In this document: positions 1 through 6,287 of the stretch, piece by piece
How the letters are laid out: each line of letters starts with the position of its first letter
How positions within the stretch are numbered: the first letter of the stretch is position 1
Assembly (NCBI GenBank): GCA_031266255.1
Contig: JAISBK010000192.1
Span: 1-13,575 of the forward strand
Direction: 5' to 3'
DNA from: Treponema sp.
GTDB lineage: Bacteria > Spirochaetota > Spirochaetia > Treponematales > Breznakiellaceae
DNA length: 13,575 nt
Made by a program: the position numbers and the translations under genes
Notes under the pieces: generated by a model
Database searches by the model: none
Told to the model about the DNA's origin: nothing
The model's input: only the letters and a program-made list of their open reading frames with translations

Positions 1-82
1 CCCCACCCCCCCCCCCCCCCCCCCCCCCCCCCCCGCCCCCCCCCCCCCCGCCCCCCCCCGGGGCGGGCCGGCCCCGCCCCCG
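1..82. repeat. Poly-C / GC-only low-complexity edge, probable artefact
   Basis: Nearly every base from 1 to about 60 is C, followed by a C/G-only stretch up to about 80, after which normal mixed sequence begins abruptly. Nothing else in the window has this composition. Long homopolymer C or G at a contig edge is a familiar sequencing/assembly artefact, and I read it that way rather than as a biological tract. Any translation through it is meaningless. Confidence 0.85.
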
Positions 83-95
83 AGTGGAGAAACAT
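1..95 (-). CDS. Truncated 5' end of an unidentified gene, running into the corrupt edge
   Basis: An ATG at 93-95 on the minus strand is preceded by a Shine-Dalgarno AAGGAGA (complement of 104-110) at 8 nt spacing, and by a good sigma-70 promoter further upstream (161-188). Only the first few codons (Met-Phe-Leu-His) can be trusted before the reading frame enters the C/G-only stretch. The product cannot be named. It lies downstream of, and on the same strand as, the phosphofructokinase gene but has its own promoter. Confidence 0.5.
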   Translation of the reverse strand, partial: MFLHSGAGPARPGGGRGGGGRGGGGGGGGGW

Positions 96-165
96 ACTAA
101 TCTTCTCCTTGATTACGAAAAAAAGAAAGACGTGCAATCTCTACTAAGATTGGTAGGATTAGTAT
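94..165. repeat. 9-bp inverted repeat linking -10 region and start codon
   Basis: ATACTAATC at 94-102 and GATTAGTAT at 157-165 are perfect reverse complements. The distal copy overlaps the -10 box and the proximal copy overlaps the start codon of the truncated gene. The distal arm would mostly lie upstream of the predicted transcript start, so an RNA hairpin is unlikely. A pair of DNA operator half-sites or chance are the alternatives. Confidence 0.4.
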
Positions 166-188
166 ATAACATCTTGCAATCATGTCAA
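161..188 (-). promoter_or_regulatory. Sigma-70-like promoter for the truncated minus-strand gene
   Basis: On the minus strand a perfect TTGACA (complement of 183-188) is followed after 16 nt by TATACT (complement of 161-166, five of six consensus bases). A transcript would begin near 154, giving a leader of about 58 nt before the ATG at 95. Confidence 0.65.
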
Positions 189-247
189 GCCTTTCCTATC
201 CAAAATTGCAGGACCTGATCCACCACTTACCAGGACCACGGGCGAAC

Positions 248-1372
248 TCACCTTCCCAGGCACGTCCCCACGGCAACCGCGCTGTCGAGCATATAATAAT
301 CTAAGGGAACTGATTTAACCTTTCCCGCAGGAACCTGGAGATCCACCGGACGGATCTCCGTACCCTGCAGGGCAACCATCTTACCGTATTCCCCCCGGGC
401 AAGCAGTTCCACCGCGGCAGTGCCTAAACTGGTGGCTAAAACCCGATCTGAGGCACAGGGGATGCCTCCGCGCTGCACATACCCTAAGACCGTTGCCCTG
501 GTTTCCATACCGGTCTCTCGTTCAATCTCCTGGGCCACCCGATACGCAAGAGCCGTCTTTTCCCGGTATTTTTTCCGGTCTTTTTTTTCCATTTCCTCTT
601 CCTCAATTGATAAGGCCCCTTCAGCCACTACCACAATGGAAAAACTCTTACCGTTTTGCGCGCGTTTGATGAGGTGCCGGCCAATCGTCTTAATATCATA
701 AGGAATTTCCGGGATCAGGATTACATCCCCTCCTCCGGCAAGCCCTGCATACAGGGCAAGCCAGCCTGCTTTGTGGCCCATCAATTCGATAACCATCACC
801 CGGTTATGACTTTGCGCCGTAGAATGGAGCCGATCTATGGCCTCGGTTCCAATGGAAAGAGCGGAATGGAACCCAAAGGTCAGGTCTGTACCCACTATAT
901 CGTTATCAATGGTCTTGGGAAGCCCTATCACATTGAGTCCTTCTTGGGAGAGGCGGTATCCTGTGGTAGTGGTTCCATTGCCCCCCAAGACCACCAGGCA
1001 ATCCAGTTTGAATTCCTGATAATACTCCTTGATCGCCTGTACCTTACCTTCGGTATGCATATCTCCCTGCATATCACCATGAAAAGAAAAGTCATGATCC
1101 GCTCTCCCTCCGGGCTGAAAGGGTTTTTCCCGGCTCGTCCCCAGGATGGTTCCACCCCGGGTGAGGATCCCTGAAAAGTCTTCAGGCTTGAGGAATCGGA
1201 CATCTCCCTCAATCAGCCCTCGGTACCCGTTGGCGATCCCCAGGATATTCATACCGTAGCGGTCATAGGCTGCCCGGCATACCCCCCGGATGGCCGCATT
1301 TAAACCAGGACAATCCCCGCCGGCCGTAAGAATCCCCAAGGTCTTTGTGGCCGGGTGCCCCATTGTTCCCAT
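248..1372 (-). CDS. 6-phosphofructokinase, group III type
   Basis: 374 residues, the normal size of a short PFK. It phosphorylates fructose 6-phosphate to fructose 1,6-bisphosphate in cytosolic glycolysis. The N-terminal nucleotide-site GGDCPGLNA lies at about 18-26, the metal/donor loop GGNGT at 130-134, the catalytic PKTIDNDI at 152-159 (Asp156 and Asp158), ELMGHKAG at 196-203, and a C-terminal GYVQRGG followed by SDR for sugar-phosphate binding. The donor-determining pair is Gly at the E. coli 104 position and Lys at the 124 position. The Gly suggests ATP and the Lys is shared with PPi enzymes, so I favour ATP but cannot exclude PPi. Asn in the GGNGT loop also occurs in plant PFKs. The ATG at 1372 has AGGAG 6 nt upstream. 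The gene starts 16 nt after the GatB/asparaginase-like gene, so the two are probably co-transcribed. Confidence 0.92.
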   Translation of the reverse strand: MGTMGHPATKTLGILTAGGDCPGLNAAIRGVCRAAYDRYGMNILGIANGYRGLIEGDVRFLKPEDFSGILTRGGTILGTSREKPFQPGGRADHDFSFHGDMQGDMHTEGKVQAIKEYYQEFKLDCLVVLGGNGTTTTGYRLSQEGLNVIGLPKTIDNDIVGTDLTFGFHSALSIGTEAIDRLHSTAQSHNRVMVIELMGHKAGWLALYAGLAGGGDVILIPEIPYDIKTIGRHLIKRAQNGKSFSIVVVAEGALSIEEEEMEKKDRKKYREKTALAYRVAQEIERETGMETRATVLGYVQRGGIPCASDRVLATSLGTAAVELLARGEYGKMVALQGTEIRPVDLQVPAGKVKSVPLDYYMLDSAVAVGTCLGR

Positions 1373-1388
1373 AGCAAGCTCCTGTATA

Positions 1389-3782
1389 TCAATTCCCGAT
1401 CAGTTCCAGGTTCTCCGATTCCGCATGTTCCATAAGGGCTGCCCGTTCAGCTTCATGGTCTGCGATGATACTGGCTGCAAGAAAACGGGCTACCGCGGTT
1501 TCCGTAGTGTAGGCTCCCATAGAAACCGCCCCTTCCCGCCACAGTTCCCGGGAATCGGCATGTCCTGAACAATCCACGATCCCCTCTTGTTGAGCACTGC
1601 AATAAAACCGAACCCCTCGCCGCCTACCCAGGGTGAACACCCGCTTCAGGGAATACGGTCCTTCCCGAACCCCCGCGGTGCCGGTATCGTAGAGTTCAAG
1701 GAAAAAGGTCCTCACCCCTTTGTCTATGAGGTAGGTAAGGTAATCGGCACGAAGCCCGGGATATATCCGGATAACGCACATCGTATTGACCGCATCCTCA
1801 AGGAGTTGGGCTAACACGTAACGATCTGCCTCAAGTGTTCCTGAGAGTAGGGAACTGCCGAAAAAGATCGGGTTTCCCATGTTCCAGTTCCGAAATCCAT
1901 CCATGCCGATCCGTTCAAATTTAAGGTTCAGGGGGGATAAAACCTTTCCCCCGTAAACCACATAGACCCCCTTGGGCTTATTAAGGGCCAGGGTAACCGC
2001 CTTTTTCATAGTCTGGGCTGCCTCAGAAGAAGCCCCCGGAGGGGTGGAAGAAGCGGCTAAGACAAGAGGAGCAGTGGCGTCGGCGAATAACCAGTACAAG
2101 AGCGGGGCAGTATAGGACAGGGTATCGGTACCGTGGGCTACCACGATGCCGTTAGCGGTTCCTGAGTTGAGCTTATCTGCAATGGTTTCGATGAGCGCGG
2201 CCCAATCCGCAGGGACGATTTCTTCTGAAAGAATCCGACCCACCGGGATGGATTCATAGCGAACCTTGACGCGGTCCAGCGTTCCGTCCAAGTGTATAGC
2301 TTCCCCCATCCGGCCTGAGATGGCCCCTCCCAGGGACAGGACATACACCAAGGAAACCGATAGTTGTTCTTTAAGCACTTCTTTAACCAGGGTAGGTTCA
2401 GCGAGACCTCCGGTTTCCTTCATGATGATCCCGGTGAGAAACTGAATGGGCCCTGCATCCCCTTCCCGGATCCGGCGCACTTCTTGGGGATTATCGTTAA
2501 TGACCGATCCCACGATACCCGCAATGGTCTTCCGGTCGGTAAGTGGTTCCCAACCTCGGGCCTTGATGAGTGTTTCAGGATCCTGATCCGTTTCGATGAC
2601 TGCGGTGATCAGCTGCTTTGCTATGCTTCCGTGAATCCGTGGTTCCGAGAGCAAGCGAAGAATCCCGGCAAACCGTTTGGGTCGCAGCGGGGTATTGGTC
2701 AGGGTAAAACCAAGGCGCTTAGTTTCCTTGAGGAGGTATGACGCCAACCACTGGGCCACTTCCTTAGGGGCTGCTCCATAAGAGCAGGTCTGTTCAAAAT
2801 AGTCGGCCCTACTAGTTTCTTCACAAACGAACGCTGCGAGGAACAGGGTAAGGCCATAGGTATCCATGAGGCGGTTTCTCCGCGCTTCAGGCAGCTCCAC
2901 GGTAAACGTATCCAGGGCTTCCCCGATCTCCGGCCCCGGCTTGAACCGGGGAATATCCTCAAGAAGGATCATGGTTTTGTCTTCCGCATGGGTCCGGCTT
3001 TGAAAGAATTCCAGGGTATTTTTTGCCTCGTTCCAGAGACGGCTTTCAGAGAGCACTCGTTCTCCCCGAGTTACCAGTTCTTCTTGCCGGGAAAGTTCCG
3101 CGTTAACTGCTTTGGTAACAAAGTTAAAGGAATTAAGGTTCCGCAGCTTAACCACCTGGGCCGGTTTTTCCGGGTAGGGGGCTATGGCCACATAGGCATT
3201 ACAGCGGATAAGGCTTTCCAAGGGCGTACCAGGAATCAGTTCCAAGTACTGGATCCGTCTTCTTAAATCCGATAAAAAAACCTCTGCTTCTTCACCGATC
3301 TCAAAATTCGCCCCGGTCTTGATCCTCAGGCTGGGCATACCTGCCCGGGAATAATCCATCCAGGTCTCCTGAGAATGCAGGGGATCCTTGGCGCCTCCAT
3401 GGATAAGTCGCCCTACATCTTCTTCCAAGCGGATATCGGTAATGGTAATATGTTTTTTTCTCCGATGAAACCTGATGTCCATAGCCGCATCTATCCCCAG
3501 TTTGAGGGACAGGCGGGACAAGGCATGTCCTTCAGGCATAACCGGAGTAGCCTGGTTACGTTCATAAGGAACCTCCTTAAGGATACTTCCCCCCAAGCCC
3601 CGGATGAGCAGGTACGCTTTCCTGAGGGCCTGAAGATTGAGAACCGGAAGGGCTCCAGGCTCCCCTCGACACACCGGACAGGAAGCCAGCGCAGCAGCAA
3701 AATCAGGACCACAAGAACAGAAGGTTTTACGATCCGAGGGGAGTAAAATACGAACCTCCAAGGAAATATAAGACTTAAACAT
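1389..3782 (-). CDS. Fusion protein: GatB-like domain plus L-asparaginase/GatD-like domain, both with altered active sites
   Basis: 797 residues. Residues 1-475 follow GatB of tRNA-dependent amidotransferases: LEV near 8-10, zinc cysteines FCSC (22, 24) and CPVC (35, 38), LEED at 119-122, LNSFNFV at 216-222, a helical middle, and a YqeY-like tail (about 445-474). Residues 476-797 follow type I asparaginase/GatD: LGGAIS at 484-489, HGTDT at 550-554, a likely catalytic Lys621, and a C-terminal TTET motif. GatB normally activates misacylated tRNA with a separate amidase, and archaeal GatE works with asparaginase-like GatD, so this chain recalls GatDE joined in one. The usual GatB LEVH is LEVR, EIVSEPD is RIKTGAN (about 153-159), and the asparaginase GGTI Thr is Ala487, so activity is doubtful. 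ATG at 3782 has AGAGAGG 8 nt upstream; a TTG 18 nt earlier lacks such a site. It may be a paralogue beside a normal gatCAB elsewhere. Confidence 0.85.
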   Translation of the reverse strand: MFKSYISLEVRILLPSDRKTFCSCGPDFAAALASCPVCRGEPGALPVLNLQALRKAYLLIRGLGGSILKEVPYERNQATPVMPEGHALSRLSLKLGIDAAMDIRFHRRKKHITITDIRLEEDVGRLIHGGAKDPLHSQETWMDYSRAGMPSLRIKTGANFEIGEEAEVFLSDLRRRIQYLELIPGTPLESLIRCNAYVAIAPYPEKPAQVVKLRNLNSFNFVTKAVNAELSRQEELVTRGERVLSESRLWNEAKNTLEFFQSRTHAEDKTMILLEDIPRFKPGPEIGEALDTFTVELPEARRNRLMDTYGLTLFLAAFVCEETSRADYFEQTCSYGAAPKEVAQWLASYLLKETKRLGFTLTNTPLRPKRFAGILRLLSEPRIHGSIAKQLITAVIETDQDPETLIKARGWEPLTDRKTIAGIVGSVINDNPQEVRRIREGDAGPIQFLTGIIMKETGGLAEPTLVKEVLKEQLSVSLVYVLSLGGAISGRMGEAIHLDGTLDRVKVRYESIPVGRILSEEIVPADWAALIETIADKLNSGTANGIVVAHGTDTLSYTAPLLYWLFADATAPLVLAASSTPPGASSEAAQTMKKAVTLALNKPKGVYVVYGGKVLSPLNLKFERIGMDGFRNWNMGNPIFFGSSLLSGTLEADRYVLAQLLEDAVNTMCVIRIYPGLRADYLTYLIDKGVRTFFLELYDTGTAGVREGPYSLKRVFTLGRRRGVRFYCSAQQEGIVDCSGHADSRELWREGAVSMGAYTTETAVARFLAASIIADHEAERAALMEHAESENLELIGN

Positions 3783-3880
3783 CGATTTTACCTCTCTCAA
3801 CGCATACAGGCTACGATGATTCTCTCAAAACCCCTGGATTTTGAAAGCAACTATAACAAAGAATCATTTTTTCCAAAAAA

Positions 3881-3913
3881 TGTGTTACTATTTATTATAT
3901 AACACTGTATAAT
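3881..3913 (+). promoter_or_regulatory. Candidate promoter with overlapping palindromic operator
   Basis: A perfect TATAAT at 3908-3913 lies 17 nt after a weak TTACTA (3885-3890) and points towards the glycosidase gene. GTGTTA (3882-3887) and TAACAC (3900-3905) form a perfect inverted repeat with a 12-nt AT-rich centre that spans the -35 and spacer. A repressor bound here could control the plus gene and, because the region is divergent, the GatB/asparaginase-like gene too. A TATAAT on the minus strand (complement of 3894-3899) lies inside the palindrome but lacks a good -35. Confidence 0.4.
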
Positions 3914-3919
3914 AAACAG

Positions 3920-4092
3920 GGCTTTGATGCAATTATGCGGAACCTGAAGCCTGGAGCAGGGGATGAATAGGCAGCAGTAGAAAAGGCACCGGAATCCCAG
4001 GCTTAATTAACCTCAATGGTATGCGGTTCGATTGCATGAGAGGCAAACCACCTCATGCAATCGAATACGACAAACACCTATAAGGAGCTTTT
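3920..4092 (+). promoter_or_regulatory. Long structured 5' leader with two inverted repeats
   Basis: From the predicted start near 3920 to the GTG at 4093 the leader would be about 173 nt. First element: AAGCCT (3947-3952) pairs with AGGCTT (3999-4004), and inside it GGGAT (3960-3964) pairs with ATCCC (3994-3998), leaving a 7-nt one-sided bulge. Second element: a perfect 14-bp stem, 4027-4040 with 4052-4065, loop of 11 nt, ending 16 nt before the Shine-Dalgarno AAGGAG (4082-4087). No T-run follows, so it is not a simple terminator. A 20-codon frame from ATG 4021 ends at TAA 4081-4083, on the Shine-Dalgarno, but has no ribosome site of its own. I do not recognise a known riboswitch class. Confidence 0.5.
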
Positions 4093-5649
4093 GTGATAAA
4101 ACGTGATTTTCCTAAGATCCATTTCTATGATCAGGACTTTGTTGATGTATACGATAAAACTTGGGCATGGATTCAGGATTGCTGGAATATGGGCGGTGAA
4201 AAGAGCGTCCTTTCAGCCGCTGAAAGGCCTGATGTTATGGAACCCACTCTAGGGAAGGAGCCAGGAGAGGTACCGGATGCAACGCCTCTAGCGGCGCCAG
4301 AAAAGGTCACTGTCATTCAGGGGAAATTTTTTTCATATCCTGGAAGCATGGTGATACAACAGGCAGATGCCATTTTTTCGTCTTTCTTTCTGGTGTACTC
4401 AAACCGAATTTACCAGGCGCATCCAACGTTAGATGTCTTTTACGAGCGTCAGGAGTCGAATGGGGCCATTCGATCTGCCTATAATATAGAAACCGGCCTT
4501 CCGGTGGTGGACGCGGATAATCCTGAGGGGCTTGGTCTGCCTCTCTTTGCCTGGGCTGAATTCAACCTCTATCATAAATCTGCCAACAAGAAACGGGTTA
4601 AGGATGTGCTTCCGGTACTGCATCGGTATACCGAATGGATAGATTCGATTTGCAAGCGGCCCAACGGCCTTTATGAGGCGCCTCTGGGGGCTACCAGCAT
4701 GGTGAATGCCCCTCGAGAGAACGTGGTCTATCCTATGGACTTCAATACGATGATGGCTATTAATGTCCTGTACCTGTCGGCCTTGGCGGATATTCTCAAC
4801 GATAAGGAATCACGTTTTCAGTATAAACGGCAGTATTTTTCGCTCAAGACTCGCATTAATACCTTCATGTGGGATAATGAAGACGGTTTCTACTACGATA
4901 TTGATAAGGATGAAAAGCGGCTTCCGGTAAAAATGCTCTCCGGGTATTGGGCGCTTCTGGCAGAAATTCCCAATGATGATAAGGCAGAGCGGCTCATCAC
5001 CAAGCTGCAAGATCCCCAGTTCTTCGGTGCACCCCACCCTTTTCCTTCCCTGGCGGTGAGTGAGCCTTGTTTTGACGAGTCCGGCGGGGGGTATCGGGGT
5101 TCGGTATTTCCCCATCTCACCTTCATGGTGATCAAAGGGCTTGAACGGTATCAGCGTTGGGATCTGGCCCGGGATTGTGCTATTCGGCATCTGTACTTTG
5201 TATTGGATTCTATGAGCCCAGAAGGAACCAATCATAACGGGCATCATAACCCCAATAACCACAAGGGGAATCTTTGGGAGGCCTATCTTCCCTTGAAAGA
5301 GGGACCTGCTCAATGGCCGGAGCGGCCGGATTTCCCACGGGTACAATACCTTACCTATGACGCGCTTTCCACGATTTGTCTTACCATCGAAAATATCGTA
5401 GGGCTTTTCATATCCCTGCCCCGAAAAACGGTAGACTGGATCATTCCCAATTTGGAGATCATGGGGGTGGAGAACCTATCCCTTAAAAAGAACATGATCA
5501 CCATTTTGTCCAATAAGAGCGGCAGAGGTTGGGAGATTCACATGGAAAGTGAGAAGCTGTACTATTTTACGATTAATATCCTGGGAAAGAAAAAGAAGAC
5601 CCTGCCTATTCCCTCGGGAAAGTGTTCCATGCTGATAGACAAGCTATAA
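4093..5649 (+). CDS. Trehalase / mannosylglycerate-hydrolase-like glycosidase (GH37/GH63 type, (alpha/alpha)6 barrel)
   Basis: 518 residues, no signal peptide, so probably cytosolic. The barrel is recognisable from EGLGLPLFAWAEFNLY (about 145-160), NGLYEAPLGATSM (191-203), DFNTMM (216-221), FMWDNEDGFYYD (258-269) and DESGGGYRGSVFPHLTFMV (328-346), followed by LWEAYLP (394-400), whose Glu396 could be the catalytic base. The tail, about 441-518, looks like the small beta-domain that closes such enzymes. Family members hydrolyse trehalose, mannosylglycerate or glucosyl linkages, and the substrate cannot be assigned here. Where the family usually has MDNSPR with the acid Asp, this protein has MVNAPR (Val204), so it may be inactive or use another residue. 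Residues 36-70 form a Pro/Glu-rich poorly conserved insert. The start is GTG with AAGGAG 5 nt upstream. Confidence 0.75.
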   Translation: MIKRDFPKIHFYDQDFVDVYDKTWAWIQDCWNMGGEKSVLSAAERPDVMEPTLGKEPGEVPDATPLAAPEKVTVIQGKFFSYPGSMVIQQADAIFSSFFLVYSNRIYQAHPTLDVFYERQESNGAIRSAYNIETGLPVVDADNPEGLGLPLFAWAEFNLYHKSANKKRVKDVLPVLHRYTEWIDSICKRPNGLYEAPLGATSMVNAPRENVVYPMDFNTMMAINVLYLSALADILNDKESRFQYKRQYFSLKTRINTFMWDNEDGFYYDIDKDEKRLPVKMLSGYWALLAEIPNDDKAERLITKLQDPQFFGAPHPFPSLAVSEPCFDESGGGYRGSVFPHLTFMVIKGLERYQRWDLARDCAIRHLYFVLDSMSPEGTNHNGHHNPNNHKGNLWEAYLPLKEGPAQWPERPDFPRVQYLTYDALSTICLTIENIVGLFISLPRKTVDWIIPNLEIMGVENLSLKKNMITILSNKSGRGWEIHMESEKLYYFTINILGKKKKTLPIPSGKCSMLIDKL

Positions 5650-5710
5650 GCGCAGGACTAACGCGCAAGGGGGCACCAGGAAACGGGGAAGAACAACCGC
5701 AAAGTTACAA

Positions 5711-5746
5711 CTCACTGAGTCTTTCCCAAAAGATCAGTGAGATTTT
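5711..5746 (+). terminator. Intrinsic terminator after the glycosidase gene
   Basis: CTCACTGA (5711-5718) pairs perfectly with TCAGTGAG (5734-5741). TCTTT and AAAGA extend the stem after a one-base bulge, leaving a CCCA loop, and TTTT follows at 5743-5746. It lies between two convergent genes. In the minus direction no T-run follows, so it mainly serves the plus-strand gene. Apart from this hairpin I see nothing else in 5650-5802. Confidence 0.65.
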
Positions 5747-5802
5747 CTGAACATGCCGTGTATTTTAGGGGAAACCTTTGACCGCTGGTTTTTGGTTCCC
5801 TT

Positions 5803-6153
5803 CTATCGATCCTTCCGGCTTTGCAGAATCCCTTCTTTTTCCGCAATGACTTTTTGGTTTGAAGCGATGTCTCTCAGGATTTCTGTGATCTTTGGAGTAT
5901 CCAGGGTGATACTTTCGATCCCTTGGGTAACCAAGGCTTCATAGACTTCAACACCAAGACTAGTGATCAGCTTCTGGTGCTGTCCTTTAAGCTGATTTAT
6001 TTCTATGGCCAATACCCCTTGCTCCCCGAGGTCTTGGGCCTTGGCACCGGCTTTATTCACCCATTCTTTGGAAATCTGAAACCCCTTTTCACCCAAATCT
6101 TGGGCCTTTTCTCCAGCTTTGGAGGCTAATCGTTTTACTTTCTCAAAATCCAT
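5803..6153 (-). CDS. Small helical / coiled-coil protein with a 22-residue internal repeat
   Basis: 116 residues, highly charged, no signal peptide or membrane segment. KAGEKAQDLGEKG at 12-24 is repeated as KAGAKAQDLGEQG at 34-46, a 22-residue period that suits an amphipathic helix. The rest (about 50-116) is a long helix predicted to form a coiled coil. The layout of an amphipathic helical start, then LGVEVYEAL, then a Lys/Glu-rich helix resembles small bacterial proteins that normally end in a zinc ribbon, but no cysteines are present. I cannot name a function. ATG at 6153 has AGGGAG 7 nt upstream and is preferred over a GTG 30 nt earlier. It lies 134 nt downstream of the GH57 gene on the same strand, and could be the last gene of that unit or have its own promoter. 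Confidence 0.75.
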   Translation of the reverse strand: MDFEKVKRLASKAGEKAQDLGEKGFQISKEWVNKAGAKAQDLGEQGVLAIEINQLKGQHQKLITSLGVEVYEALVTQGIESITLDTPKITEILRDIASNQKVIAEKEGILQSRKDR

Positions 6154-6287
6154 GTGTTTTCTCCCTAACCTACTGTATTTCACCCTGCTCTGCCCAACTC
6201 ATCGCGACTTACCGGGTGCTTATTTTTTATTCTTTGTGATAACTTCCGAATAATCAAGCATATTTTTTCGGATACATGGATTACTTT

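Noticed and set aside
1..80. Poly-C tract as a telomere, phase-variable homopolymer or structural element
   Set aside because: It is at the very edge of the window, imperfect only through G, and unlike the genome; an artefact is simpler.
979..993. Asn in the phosphofructokinase GGNGT loop where Asp is usual
   Set aside because: The same GGNGT form occurs in plant ATP-dependent PFKs, so it is not evidence of a dead enzyme.
656..1174. Plus-strand open frame of 172 codons opposite the phosphofructokinase gene
   Set aside because: It lies fully antisense to a gene with clear family motifs, and its translation shows no domain; it is a shadow frame.
6245..6273. TCCGAA/TTCGGA inverted repeat downstream of the GH57 gene as a terminator
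   Set aside because: Short stem with a long loop and no T-run on the minus strand.
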